This document shows positions 11,995 through 27,100 of a stretch of DNA of 64,000 nucleotides, in pieces. Made by a program: the position numbers and the translations under genes. Origin of the DNA: Cliona cf. orientalis (Eukaryota > Porifera > Demospongiae > Clionaida > Clionaidae); the NCBI GenBank assembly GCA_963930775.1, contig OZ005706.1, forward strand, positions 6,068,428-6,132,427, written 5' to 3'. Below the pieces are notes generated by a model. The model had not been told where the DNA came from. It ran no database searches and was given only the letters and a program-made list of their open reading frames with translations. The number at the start of each line of letters is the position of its first letter. Position 1 is the first letter of the stretch.

Positions 11995-14500
11995 TATCTG
12001 CTTTAACATACTCCTGGACACACTCTTGGATGTATATACCCAGTAGCGAGGCTAAGAGTCAGTAGTTCCTTCAGGATCCCACGTTAGGGGATTTGTAATC
12101 AATTTTGCCAAGACTAAGACACATTGTGTGCAAAATTTTATGCATTAGCTATAGAATGGAGAGATCATGATGAGGTATTTATGACTGTATATTCTACGTG
12201 TATGCAGCTTACAGAAGTACCAATTGGTTCACAGGCAATCAGAACATAAACTAAAGATGGCTGAAATTATGAGGTGGCTATACTATATAGAACATGTGGC
12301 TTTAGGGAATCTGCTGAGGGATAGTATGCTCAGATTTTTTCATGCTTTCAATGTACATTAGATTGACATTCACACTGTATCTTAACTATTATAATATAGA
12401 AACACCATTCTTTAATGTGATATAACATAAAGATAATAGGACAAAGAGACTTCAGTGGCTAGCGAACTCAATTTCCTTGAGATGCTGCATAATGAAAGTG
12501 AGGAAGTGTGAGAGGGCAATACTATTCTTCCGATTTATCCTGAATAGTAGTGAAGTACCTCCCGAAAAAATTTCCTAGGCACAACAATCAAACTGAAAAG
12601 TTTATCACTTTGGACTGTCAGAGGAACTGGAGTAAACCATTCAGAAGGAATCGATAACCGAAAAAGTTGAGCATACCTCTTGTATAGTATTACTAAGAAG
12701 AATTATTACAGTAGTTCAGTACACTGTCAGCACATAAATATTATGCTTAAAGTACATAACTGAGGGCAAATTCAAAGTTAAAGAGCCTTTATGCTGCAGT
12801 ACTTTCAGTCATGCAGTTAAATCTCCCTATAATATTATAAGCACCATTGGTACCACATATTAAGGTGTTCTGCTTTATTATTTCGGAGTATTTTTTGCAT
12901 GTATAGCTACAACAACAAGCAGCAATGTCTTGATTCGGATAAAGGTGGCCTTAATATGGATGCAAAAACGTTTAATCAGCATACATGACAATGGAACTCC
13001 ACTGACATGGAGAGATATTTTCGTACCCCTGCATGCAATATCCATAACTTGCATACTGTGATCAAACCTAGATATCAAAATCTTAGACATTGTTGGGGGG
13101 AGGGGGGGGGGATCTGAGCATGAACGTACTTGATATTGCCTACAATTTTAACACTGCAAACATAAGCATGATGGTGTGCTTAGCTGGGCGTCATGCTACG
13201 TATTGAATTACACTTTGCAGCTGTCAGACAACTAAATCATATACGCGTGCACTTGAGTCCATTCATGTATAAAAACAGGTGGCTGATTTATAATATAAGT
13301 TTCACTTATCCACTGCAGCAATTACCAGAAAACATACCAGGCTATAGTATACACACTGCTCCTACAAGTATAGTCAGCTACAGGATTCACTGCTTGTTCT
13401 TGACAACTGTACACATGCCACAAACAGCGGAGGGACAACAAAAACATTGGTTCATATTCACCATAATTGAGCTCACCCTCCCTTGTGTAGACTGATGGTG
13501 TATGACTTTCTCCACCCCTTACTACTGGCTATCCTCTCTAGACCAGCGAATGTTCATGAGAATAGGCCTAAGCTATAGAACCATGTACTGCTACTGGTCT
13601 GTTACATTAACTATGAGCTGCTGTAGCTCATATGCACTCTATCTCTCCCTCATGCTTTATGCCTTTCGATCTAAAAGGGCAAGAGGTGTGCCAATTTATT
13701 CCCTTATATATCTTTGTACCAGTGCCCACTTGTGATTGTGGTGCCAATAATGTCTGTTACTTTTCTGTGGAAGTTATGTTTTCATCATCCTGATTGTTAT
13801 CTGTGTATATGATAACTATAGTTATTTCTTGCATGTGTACATTGAATGTGAGTACAAATGGACATAATTACTGAACCCAATAGTGCACTTACTGTGGTAC
13901 TACTGTACCTGAGGTGGTTATTCATGGTCTGTTGAATAACCCAATAAAAGGACATCATATTCCAGTAATTAGCTAGCATGTACACACATATAGCTCAAGT
14001 GAGTATTTATGCTATGAAGTAAGATCTTGAGGGTATTTCCGCGAAGGATCATTAATTTTTATTAATTTCTAAGAGATGCCACCTATTAAGATTGCATTAG
14101 CCGTAACGACCATCAATCAGTGATAGATACAGACCATACAGTATGGCTAACGTTTCGTTATAATTGAATTAGTGTCGGACAACCAGATGCCATAAGTGAA
14201 GTAATTATATAATAATATTACGTGCCCTACCTGTTTTCTCTCCCTCTCGACTTTGATAGCGTGTCATGGTGGCCTGCTTAGTGGCATGGATACAGTTTTG
14301 ACGAGGGTAATGGTGTACATCGCTGTGGGTAAGAGATGCTACCCCATGACTAGATCCGTGATCAGTCATCTGTGATATCTTGGTTGGGTTTGGGTTAGGC
14401 AGGATTATCTGTTGGGACATGCACCCTACGGATAGGTTGAACTAAGAATGTTGAGATAATCGTGAAACCTGCATAATGCGTTCGACCTCAAACCATTGCT
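11995..14500. other. Gene-free stretch
   Basis: No supported gene. A G-rich run sits at 13,093-13,110. Confidence 0.5.
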
Positions 14501-14514
14501 TCCTCCCCCCTCAG

Positions 14515-14685
14515 CATTCTTTCTCTCTCCTCTCTCTCTCCCTGAACCCAAACCCGAACCCCTTCAGCTCTCTCCCTCTCTCCCTCCCTTACCTCTCTTC
14601 CCCTCTCTCTCCCTCCCTCTCTCTCTCTCTCCCTCCATCTCTCCCTCGTTCTCTCTCTCTCTTTACTTCACTCCCTCCCCCTGGC
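14515..14685. repeat. Imperfect CT/CCCT pyrimidine tract
   Basis: About 170 bases of CTCTCTC/CCCTCC sequence. Ser/Leu/Pro-rich frames across it are artefacts of the repeat. Confidence 0.9.
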
Positions 14686-14807
14686 CCTGAGTTTCACTAT
14701 CCCAGATTTGAAAGTGCAGTGTCAAGCACTGCAATACAAACCTGAACCCTCAGGAATTTAGTATTACAATGGAAACTGCTGGTCTGTTGAACACATGCAG
14801 AACTCAC

Positions 14808-15117
14808 GTGTGGTCTAAACTAAATGTAGATAACATACCACTACAGCAACTCAAGTATAATATGCACGTACGTACATGTATATGTGAGTGTCACAACATT
14901 CACACACACACACGCACACATACACTCGTACACCTCTCCAACTTGCACTTCTTAAAGAGCGCTGAGTGTGGTCTAAACTAAATGTAGATAACATACCACT
15001 ACAGCAACTCAAGTATAATATGCACATACGTACATGTGTAGGTTCTTTTAAGTGGGTGTCACAACATTCATATACACTCGCACACCTCTCCAAGTTGCAC
15101 TTCTTAAAGAGCGCTGA
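14808..15117. repeat. Direct tandem duplication of about 155 bp
   Basis: Copy 1 (14808-14965) and copy 2 (14966-15117) both run from GTGTGGTCTAAACTAAATGTAG to TTCTTAAAGAGCGCTGA. They differ by a short CA expansion in copy 1, an AGGTTCTTTTAAG insert in copy 2 and a few substitutions, so the duplication is fairly recent. Confidence 0.9.
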
Positions 15118-18100
15118 ATGAGTAGGCGTGTGATTCTAATTCAGAGTGGCCATTTACGATGTGTAAACTCATGCGCAGATGAGTCACTCATGAATGCATG
15201 CATGCATTATCTTAGCACACACTTCATAGTTTTTGTGCGCTAATCAAAACGGTTCGTGTGTGTGTGTACATAAGCACCCCTCCCGCCTACCCATTCGAGA
15301 CTTGATTACTACCTAAGGTGCCCAGTTGCGTAGTAGTGCCTACCCGGGCCCAGTAGTAGCAATATCAAAAAACCAGGAATGTGTAAAAACTGTAGTAAAC
15401 TTGTCGAGTTGAGGTCAAGATAATGTTTGCATAGTTTACACTCCACTGACTTAACTTAGTGTGTGCTATGTACTGTAATGTGTTATGATGGTAATCAAGT
15501 GTGCAATGCACCTTCCATGTATAGCAGTAAGTGACGATCCTTATAAATTCAATAATAATAATTGTGCATCATACATGTATAATAATAATATTATAGCTTA
15601 TAATATAGTCACGATACATGTGTACATATATGGAACAATACTTACATAAAGGCATGGTATATACTAAAGGTCATGCACATTGTTTCATATTTGATTAATG
15701 TTTGGTATGCATTCCTTTAAAGCTGCATGTCAGCTACTGGTAGCTGCTCCATAAGTCATCTTATACTATTATTATTCCATTAGACTTCATGGATATGGGC
15801 CCATTGCTAAAACTGTATTTTAAGTGTTATGACAATAATATCTTCAAAGTTGTTATTTAATATTTTTGGTGCATGCTATGATATGTACGTACATGCCTGT
15901 GTTAATTTAGTACAACCTATGAGAAAGCTGAATGATAGTAATGATTATTACGTTAAGTGTGTATGGGAGGAGTGGGTTTGGAATCTTGCAGTAATTTCAC
16001 TGAATTTGAAAATCATTATTATAGTCACATACTGAGAGAGCATGATACCCAGCCATGGCCATGTAGCTAGCCTACCATACATGCTGCATGCCACTGCGGC
16101 CTGACTAACAATTATGCAGAGTCAGCAATACATTATGATGTCATTTGGTGCAGCTGTGCAAATTGGTGTTAGTGTGAGTGTGATCACTATAAGCTGATAG
16201 AGAAAGCACCAGACAAGAACATGCTTACATGTACTTGCCTCACCAGCACTTAGTCTTTGTATTGGATCATGAATAATTCATTAAGAACACATGGCACTTT
16301 CTGGGAGGCCCCAACAACAACTAGTCAGGTGCTGCCATATACGTACGTATTATAATATTATACAGTCATAATACTCTTTAAGTGCATACACTCAGAATGT
16401 ATGTTGCGTCTATTTGTACGTAGCATGCGATAGGTTGCCATGCACGTATCTGGTGGGGAATTCCGGTGTGAGGCCATATGCATGGCCGGTCAGCATAGAT
16501 CTGTGGCCTTGATTGACAGCTGATGGTGTGGACGCCCACCCTGTGATAGGGAAGCTCACCAGCTGATCCATGCACAAGGCAGGGCAAACACCGACAGTGA
16601 GCGTGCCTACTAGATGACCTTGAGCTACGTAAGACCAAAGTAATGGATTAAAAGTGAACAAAAGAGCATTATTATTATTTCTCGAGGTCTCTTCTCTCCA
16701 GCAACTATACTACTAGCCTCTACTCTCTGCATGCACATTTTTTTCCTTGTTGACACAAGCTATAAGGTGCGCTTAGCAATCAATGTCTTCAATAACATAC
16801 TCAACTGCCTGTGTAGTATATAATTATACTAACCTCTCTAGATGTAGTATTTTAGCTGTAATAATATACTAACCTCGTTAGCTGTTGCCTAGAAATGTGC
16901 GCAGTTGCATCAAGCATGCATGAGATCTAACGTACATTACACATGGTCTGCCATCATAGTACAATAATTATATTATGGTTGGAAACGATAACCTCTCTCA
17001 TTTCTATAGATACGTGCATGCTTCCAGTTAGCATGCTTGAAACACACGCACACACGCACATATTTGCGTATTTTTGGACTCCTCCACGCCATGTATCCAA
17101 GGCCACAGCTGCAAAGGGATTTATTAACTTGATTATGATCGTACAAATGACCTCATAAAGAAGAACACCTTCTTTAATTAGCGGCCTGCATGGAAACTTA
17201 AGCTGACCTAGGGGACACACACATCCAGTGGCTACGTATGTTACCCTTAATTGGGGGTATGGGATACATGATTGAATGCATCTCAATTAAGATCGTGTAA
17301 CCCATTTTCACTGTTCAATCATGTGCCATATGCCCACAACTTCAATTGCCAACAATAATTTTCCGCTTTGGTAGCTAGCTAAGCAACGGCAAACAGACAC
17401 ACACACACATACACACACACGCTGTTTCAATACTTCAGTACTATTCTCTATACGCATTAAAATTAATGTTTAGAAATTTGCAAGCCTTGAAGGAGTGTGT
17501 CACTTTACTTATTCCATTTCTAGAAGCTTATATCATGTAGGTGCATGTACTATATTATTATTATATGTACCATCAAACCCAAAGTGACCACATGAAGCAT
17601 GCCTGAGGTATCGAAGTCATTCCATGCCTGAATGGTTTTTTGTCTGTTGCTTTTAGTCAGTCAGTATTGTCAGCTGGTGCCAGTAGACCAGCTGTCTGCA
17701 TGCAAAATCGAATAATGTGTAAGCCATTTCTTAGCAACCAAGGGTTGTTAAGATTGTTGAGGTTCTTTGTTGGATAAGAAATCAGGTACGTCAGCAAGTG
17801 CGCTCATTCTTTTTTACACCAACACTGGCAGAATATTCTTGCTATGCGTACAAAAGTTGTTTTCTGTAGGAAAAGTGTCAATGCCTATAGCATGAATATG
17901 TATAGGTAATTTAAGTGATTATTAAAGGGGCCATGGGCAAACGTAGAGTTTGTTTGTTATTAAATTTGTAGCCTCATTTCCAGGTCCTATACCAAGCTTG
18001 AATTCAATGTTGTACATTAAATTTTGAAAAGATTAGGGCTAATTTATTCGGTGTTATTCATTCCAAGATTATGCATCTTATGCACTACTCCCATTGTATG

Positions 18101-21100
18101 AACCACAGAATGATGTAGCATTCTCCCGGATCCCCAGTGCTCATTACCAGCTTAATTTTCAATGCAAAGACACAGAGCCTAGGATATCACCTTAAACGAC
18201 TAGGTCCAAGAGGGTGGCCATGAGTGTTAACAGCTAGTACAGAAGGTATAACGTAATAATATTATAATTAATTTATTTCTACCTAGACATAGCTATACAG
18301 GTCAGTGTGACGCCCCCAGCAAGTGCTCTTAATTTATGCATGATCACCATGCATGTATGTAGTCCAATCCAAATATAGCTAATAAGGAAATGGCATAACC
18401 AGCTTATTATATATTATTATGTAGTTTCAGTTACCTTACTGAGGGACTATCAGGAAAGCCATGCACATGCAGACTAGTCTAAAATTAATTTTAATTGATA
18501 GGAAGCCATAATAATCATGCTGCTGCACATAATATATTATTATGGTACATGGGGGGAGGGATTTAACTGGGGCTGTGGTGAGTCTGTTGGACACCAGGCT
18601 GAGCTATATACCTAGCTAGTCATGGCATGCAGGTGGCCCTGGGCTCCTTCTATTCTATTGGGTGGTATTAAGGGCCAGACAGTCCCAGGCTGCAGTATGA
18701 TATAGAGGGGATGAACAGGGTTGGAGCACACCCACAAATGCACCTGACCTTCAACTTAAAACCGTCTGACAAGTAATGCATGAAAATTAAATAATTACAA
18801 GGATGTAAAGAAAAGAATTTTGACATAAGACTGACTTTTGGTCTAGAACAGTGCTGGCATAAGGAGCAGGTTTTATCTTCATAAGCACAATAATTCTAAC
18901 TGATCTTGCTCAAAGGGTATGGCATAAATAATTTGAAGTATTAAAGTGAAATGTTCCACATATCAAAGCATTTAGTTATGACGTAGCCTCGCCATTGAAA
19001 GACTTCCCCTGTGCTAACTAGCCTCCCACACCTAAGGAACCTCTAGATGGTTGAACTCTGTAGTCATGCACTCGCCCCTAGCTGCCCTGATAAGGTCTTC
19101 ACCCTCATACTTGCCAGGAAGCTACCTAGCGATAAGCTCCCACCGTTGGTTTTGTCAAGTTAGTTTGACATCATGTAAGATTGAACAGCATTCTTGTCCC
19201 TTTTACGCGTTTGTTTTGTGGTTATTTTGTAAAGGAACTTGTGTAGGAAGCTACTGCTGCACTGCCTCATTTGCTTTCCATTGAGTGCGTGAGTGAGTGG
19301 CTCGGAGCGTGAGATTGAAAAAGGAGGGAGAGAGGGAAATAGAGAAAGGAGGAAGGAGGGAGGGGGAGGGAGGGAGGGAGGAGTAGAGCTCAAGAAACTT
19401 AAAAGTCAGAGAAAGGAAGAGTAAGGATAATCATGCAGCCACTGTGCGAGCAATTATTCAGTATAGCATTATCCTACTACCCACAAAGTACAATAGTTAT
19501 GCAACTGAACTAAACAATCAACGTCGTAAATAAACATGTACTATGATGTCATGGGAATTAACCAATTGCTGAGCTAGTGCCATGTATTGTGACAGTCCAC
19601 CTGATTGCCCTGGTGTCTACATGCGCATGCATGGATGTCCATTTCTTAGCGTAACCTTAGAACTGGGGGGGAATCCCACCAGTGAATATTTATGCACCCA
19701 TGTGCATTGTGCTATTGTTGGTGGACCCACACGTGCATGTATTTATGTCTGTGGTATGTCTCAGTGTATTGTTTGTGTGTGCGGTAATGAGTGTTAGCCT
19801 TCTTACAAGTCCTGAGTGTGCATGCGTTCGTTCAAACATGTGTTTACTGCATGATGCGGTAGCGCTTATATAACTTGTCGTAACTGCATAGTGTACGATT
19901 ACGTGCATAGACTCTTGCCATGCTCGATGAGTTCAGCATGCTACAAGCCCCAATTTTATGCATAACATTACGTACAACACACTCTCTCTCTCTCATTACT
20001 CTTTATTGAGTTATGTGTAACCAAGCCTCATTGTTGCCTATAATTGGGGTGTATCTTTGAGGTCTACCACTTGTAAGGATATCCTATCTTTATAATCTGC
20101 CTAAAGGTCTAGATATTAATTATTCAGGTTAGTATAATTATATCTCTTGCTCTCCACCACGGCTTTTCAGGAAGCTGGCAGACTATGGACTATACTCGTG
20201 GTCTGGCATGGCTTTTCAGTTGCCCTTCAAAGTACATGCATGTATGTACATGCTGTGCACATGTAGCAATTATGAGATGCATGCATATGCATGTACCATG
20301 CACCAATTGTGTGCTCCATTAATGTTTGCTGTTCGGGTCTATTATTAAACAATCTCTCTATACATTTGTATCCATGTGAAGATATGCCAAATGTGGATGA
20401 ATTGTTTTCTGTGAAACATGCATTTTTATTGCCCTCCTCATAATGTTACAGTACATGCTGTTGGGAGATGTCATTCTGCAATTAATGGCTTTCTATGAAT
20501 CTGCTTATGGGATAATTGTAGCTAATGAAGTAGGCTCCAATCCAATTTCTGTTGGAAGGCACAGATGTGTTCACTTTAATATGAGCGCAGTCTCAAGCTA
20601 ATTACATACTTGGTTGCTATGGTGTGGGTGTATCCTAGCAACCGTATCCTAGCAACATTGCAGCCTAAAAGGTATCTGCTGGGGTGTGGTTGGCTTTATG
20701 GAACAGCTGACTGAATTCCACTACTGATGATCTAATTAGCAGTGAGCCCTGTAAACAATCACTAGTCTGCTCATGTCCAAGTCACAATACTGTGCTTTTT
20801 ATGTGTCATGATTCTTGCAAGGTTGTACTTCATAACAATTAATGGGCTGATTATATTGTTATGATGACATAGTACATAAGATTTTCTACAGGATTATTAA
20901 TAAGGTTAATAATAATAATTAGTCATATCAATTATAGTTCTCAGGCCTGCATCATTCAATGCTGGGATGTGCTGGTCATATTTATTAGACTAAGACAAAT
21001 AATATTATGTATCGTCGTTCTGGAGGGATGCAATCTACTACTAGATTTGTTTAGGTATATGAGCATACACTAAATACTGTGCATTTTTAATTGTTATCAT

Positions 21101-24100
21101 AATATAGAAGTACTAAGAGTATTTATTATTTTGTGTATAGTAGAACTCTCCCTGCAGAGGTCATGTGCCCTATAATCATTGTCCATCTCTGGTCCCATGG
21201 TTTAGCGCAGCTACAGAATAATAATAGTAATGCTATACCCTATAGCTACCTTGCTAATCAAGACTTGCTTGCATTTTTTGGCCATCCCAGTATTGCCCGG
21301 TGCTAGGTTCCGCTAAAGCATCAGGAGAAGAATGTGGGAGTTGGAGGTTTCAACTCCATCGAGAGCTCTTTCAGTATATATATACATGCGGCTACTAATT
21401 TTGATTGGTGGAAGCTAACCAATTATTATACTTACATACCCCAGTATAACGCGAAGCATGTTGCCTGCTGCATGTATGAGGTCACTAAATGCACAGACAC
21501 ACACATGCACATGCACACACGTTCACATTCTTTCTAATTAGTGGTGAGGGGGGTGTTGGATGTTGTGGTGATCGGTAATGTCATGGTCATTGTGGGGTCC
21601 GCTGGATCATTTTTCCCTGTGAATTCTGGCCCTGTTTACCACCCAAAGACTAGCTGCGTTGGTGAGTGGGTGGGTGGGCACATCAATCGGTGGTACAATC
21701 ATGGGAGAGAGGGAGGGAGGGAGCAGGTTTTTGTGGTACTAATGAAACTGATTGATGGACAGTCCCAAGTGGATTATATCTGCAAACGTATATATTCCTT
21801 TCAGAGTAAGGGAAGGGTTCTCATTGATGATTTTCAAATTTTCTCCATGGCTCATGCATTGCTAAGGGATTAATAATAATGTCTTGCAACGCTGAACCAT
21901 GCCTACTTCCTTGAAAACTATCAGTCATGCAAATGACCAAATCGTGCCTATACTTGGATATTAATTTAGTATTGAGACCTATTAGTCCGAGCCGTTCCCG
22001 CTTGGATGCTTGAGAACTATTATTTATGCAAAAAGCCAAACCATATGTTTGGTTTTAAACCAACATCCAACTATTTTGGTAGCAGTCACTACTGACCCGT
22101 TAACATACTAATGACCCTCTATCACCTCTAACTACCCCACAATTAATGTTGCAAATTATGATGCTATGGTAACTGCTACCAAGTAATAATAATAAGTGCA
22201 ATTTTTATGTAATTCACTATGCAGAGTTCTTGTATAAATATTGTAGTACACATTATCATTGATAGTAGTTTTTGCCTACAGCAGCATATATGTACATACA
22301 TAGTAGCTTATGTAAACGACAACTTGTTGGATAGGATTGTATGTATATAATTGGTCCAACTCTATAATGTGTCAGTAAAATAATCTCATTGGATTTTCGT
22401 AGTAAACACACTCCCCACTTAAACCAACACCACTAGTACGGTGAATAATATACTCCAAGACCATAATATTATAGTATACTAATACTATACTCCGCTTAAG
22501 CTGTGGCCAAATAGGCAATACACACATACTTTGAGGTGTAATTATGCCCACCCCTCGACTTGTAAGTATATGTAGTACCCATCACTTGAATCTGTGCAAT
22601 GGTTGAGAGTGTTTACTCCCAGTGTGTGCATGGGCTAGTAGCCAGTGGTGACACAGTATATTATAAGCTTCGATGCAGCACTCAGTCCTAAGGCTTCCCC
22701 ACAATTGGCAACTATACCATACAGTCATGGTCGAATTATGTGAGAGATATAGTGTGCACTGTGCTCGTCAACATATCATTGTTTGTTATGCATATATGTA
22801 TGCAGTGGTATAATGTGTGTACGTGTATGCTTGCTACCAATGTTGAAATCAATAAGGAATTTGCTCCATACTTTGCTCCCTCCCACAATACCACATGGAT
22901 TCATAATAGGACACACACACACCACGTATTTAGACGTACGTACATACATGTACAGTGTAGGGGGAGGGAGGGAGGGAGGGAGGGTCCCCTGACCATAGCT
23001 ACAAGTTTGTGTCCCCCCATTAAAGCCAGGGTAAGGTTTTGTGGGTTCAAGTCTTCCATTAAATTTGACAAGCAATTTTAAAGAATATTAAGCCATGGGT
23101 TAGAGAAAGGGGGGAGGGGGAGGGAGTGTATGCTTGCTTCATATATTTGCTCATGAGAATGTGGGTAGGATGGGTTGTGTGATGGAGAACCATGGCTAGG
23201 CTTACCTTTGTCCATTATCTGACCAGTTTCACAGGCAGAGCTATGCACACTAGGATACCCCATGCACATGCATGTCCTTGCGTCCATGCAGTCGTTTGAT
23301 GATCGCTGACAAATTGGATTATTTGTAGCCTTGGTTTCTGCATAGGGAGATTGTGCAATAATAAAAATAAGAATATTATCGCGTGGTACCTGAGCTAATT
23401 ATTGTGCCTGTCTGCATGCATGTGTCAACATCCAGTAAAACCTGTTGCTCTAGCCTGGGATTTACCAGTTAAGCATGCAACAGTATTTTGCATGGCTTTT
23501 TCGTTGGAGTCATGTGATCTCTTCATGCAATAAGATCTTATTGGTGGGTATACACATAGCACATACATATCTAGTACTTGGTTATGCAGGTATGTTCTGT
23601 GGTCTATACCTGTCAATTGTTCACTTGTTAATTTTGTATCTAGTCTCATCTTTTGTAGTGTCTTTGAGCCAGAGTCTGGCTGGAGCGAGCCCCACCCTGC
23701 TCAAAGTAACCACATGCTGGCCTGGCAACTTGAAACCCTTTATAGAGGCTTGCACAGAAATTAATATTTCCAAATTGGCAGATAACGTAACCTGCTTCTT
23801 GGAGCATAGCCCTACCAGCTGCCCCGTGGCATGTTGTGCATATAGATGTATTATACTTGTATGTAGGTAGATTATAGACATACATATAGGAGGAAGTGAT
23901 AAAAATAAAGCCAGGAAGCCTGGCAGGTGTGTCCGTTACTATTTATAACCGTGGCCATAAAACAAAAATATTGTCCCCTTTCTAGATGCACATGAGGGAT
24001 CGAATTACTCATGGGGGCCTACTCTCTTTGACTGATAGGTGGTATGGGCCAAACCAAGGAGTCGCCAACAGTGTGCTAATCTTGAGCTGATAATTCATTT

Positions 24101-27100
24101 TAGCTGCAGCTCTCCTCATGTGTGGCTTTGGTGTATGGGCAAACTGAATGGGTTCAACACTTCTGTTCAATGTAAACAAGAACAGCTGATCCCTGGGGAG
24201 TCTGCCAAGCTCTTTGTGAGCTTCTCCCCAGCTAGCTTCTCAAGTGCGGGGTAATTATTAACAAAGTCAAAGCATCGGTAATTAGGGCCTGGTGCATGCT
24301 CCACTGATGGGTATCATGCTGCGGATGGTGACTAATTGGCTCAGGTTGCAGCTATGATTGACCTCCAAATATGACCCCAATATTATAATAATATTATTAA
24401 TGTATGTGTGGATTGGACTCGTGGTATGAAGATATCAATGAGTTCATACCAGGTAGCTTAAGAAGGCAGTGAAGTCAATTTGGGTTCACTGGTGGTTCAA
24501 AGCAAGGTTGGCTGTTAGTATTCGAAAGCAGCTCGCCTATTCTTTCCCAGTCAGTTACATAGAGGGGAATCAACCCCACAGACCATGACATGTGACTCGC
24601 CTGAATATGGAGTACTTTCAAGTTTCAGTACAATTTGCAGATGTAGTATTATTGTGCATGTTTACAATATTACCACTCCTAATGCTCTTATCATTTAGGA
24701 GGTGTCCTCAGGGTAGTTTCGTAACATCTCCCTCTTTATGTGAGTAACTACTACACATAAGAACTTGCTTGATAAAAGAGATGCCCTTATTTTATGGATG
24801 GATCATGCTAAGACAAAAATGGTTTTGGTTGCTGAATATACGTGACATCCACATACGGTGCATGCATGTGTATATATAGCTATATGCTGCATCTGACTGA
24901 AATTTGGTCTGCAAGCATTGCAAAAATGCATCGGACAATTTTTTTGTTCTTTCCTCCTTTCCTCCACGTCAAAGGTCTGGGAATGATTTTTGTGCTTGCT
25001 GTCCAAGCCCTACACTGTGGTGATTCAAGGGTAGTGAAAGCAAATTTGCTATGCCAGCTATGGCCAAGCCATGAATCCTGATCGAGGTGATTTTTAAGCT
25101 TGGAAGCCCCATTCTTCATGTTGTCGGTTGTTAAGTACCAGCAGTTAGTTCAAGTTACGTCACCCTTACTAAAACGGCACAAACACCTAGTACATGCATC
25201 CTTGATATGACTAACCTTTGGCATATCAATCAATCTATTGAATATTTTTACAGCCCTAGCTCACTTTTCTCAAATACTGTTCCATGCATATACCAATGTT
25301 ACGTATGTAGATATAATGTAGATCAGTCTGTGCTTATACAGTGGAGAGAAGCAGTCAAGTAGCTTTGTTTGTTTGTATTCTATTGCTTTGTTGGTGGCCT
25401 AGCACATGACGTCAAAATTTGATCGCCAAAAAACACTAGTCAAAATGTATGGCAGCATCTATACTGTGTTCTAGAGGCACTTAGCCATAGCTGCAGTAAA
25501 GAGGTGTATACACTAGTATACTATTGTGTTCATACTGAATGTTTTTTATGCATGATAGATAACTTAAACCAAACGAGATAATAATCAGTCTCTTAGACTT
25601 TTTAGTGTTTGTTAAAATCTCGCCCAGTGTTATTTTGTGCCATAGTTTTAATCAGTGTTGGTAAGGATTTAGTATCTCTGATATCTTGTCTGAGTTTTCA
25701 TGCTCGCACCAAGGAGTTTGCCAAACACTAAGCTCTAATCTGTTTATTGCAGTTTAGAGCCTTAATTGGGATAAAAAGAGGAAGCATTATTTGCTAAGTT
25801 ACAGCACCAAAGTTTGTACAATATCAAGGGCAAGTAGAGTCCATGCCTAATATAATATTATGATGTTGTTGCATGCATATCCAGTTTGCATGATCTTGTG
25901 GTAATAAATATTGCCAGCGCTCACTGCATTATGTGTGTGGGGGAGAGAGGGAGAGTTCCATATACCTCTCTATGCCATTTCCTTTTATTCCATGGGATGT
26001 CTATAGTGCCTGTGTATGCCAGCGTGTATAATATTATGTTGTATGTATGTGTGAGTATGTGCATAGAAGCCTTAGTCTTTAGATACCGCTAATGCGTATG
26101 CGGTGAAACTGTACAACATACGAGTTTGTGATTTATGTTCCTCCCCCTCTCCCTCCTTATTTGTGCAATACCACAGTCTTCCTAACACCGATAATATTCT
26201 ATCATTGCTCAAAGTATACAGTTGTGTTTCACTGTGACTATAATGCTGGACAATGTGACTTAGATGCACTTTTCTTAGAGATAACTACACAATGAACATG
26301 AAGAGCCAGTTAAATGTGGTTGATTATGCCCTGTCAGGGAAACCGGTAGTTTGTGTCGTTTTCCTTCATTGCATCAACTGATGGAGTAGCTTCTTGAGGA
26401 GATAGGGCTAGCAACATCTGTCACAGAGAACAATAGTTGTGGTCGAGATATTATACTAAGACCAGATGTATGCACAGAGGGATAATTATAAATGCTACAT
26501 GTACATGGCATGCTGTGTACATGCACAAGTATCCTATCAAGTATGCAGGATAAGTGCCCTACATCTTAGACAATGCTAACATAAACTTACCTATTTCCAG
26601 CATATTGTGTGCCAGTTCGGTCATTGTTTAAGTGTAGTGGCCATATGTAAACTGAATGCATCACAGGACAATATCTTGGCACTTGGTGGGTAGATAGCAA
26701 GGTAGGCAGATGCAGACATTATTATAGTCAGACAGAGGGAGGGAGAGGGAGAGAGGAGAGATAGCCTTATGCTGCCTCTGTGGTGTGACCAACTCATTCT
26801 GGCTAAGGAACTGTGGGTTTGCAGTTATCCAGGGCTTTCTGACCAATATGGACAATAGCAAAGTGACCCAATTCCTTATTTTAACCTGGCAACCATATTA
26901 ATGCCTTTTCACAGACTGAATCTTCGTACGCTCAGAGAAGCTAGGCTGGTTCGTAGCATCATCCAATATTAATTGTATTACCATTGCTACATTTGGACAG
27001 TCATGATCAATAAGTGGCGATTGCATATGTACATGTGACCTTTTCTTGTCCGCAGTGTTCTTGCACACGTGCAACGTTTGGCGTGCCAATAATGAGAAAC

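Noticed and set aside
14476..14745. Ser/Leu/Pro-rich protein on the plus strand
   Set aside because: It is a translation of an imperfect CT tract.
16378..16661. Two overlapping minus-strand frames as an exon
   Set aside because: No domain, both frames equally open and no clear splice sites; kept only as a possible conserved non-coding segment.
23035..23065. tRNA T-arm-like GGGTTCAAGTCTTCC
   Set aside because: No matching acceptor, D or anticodon arms upstream.
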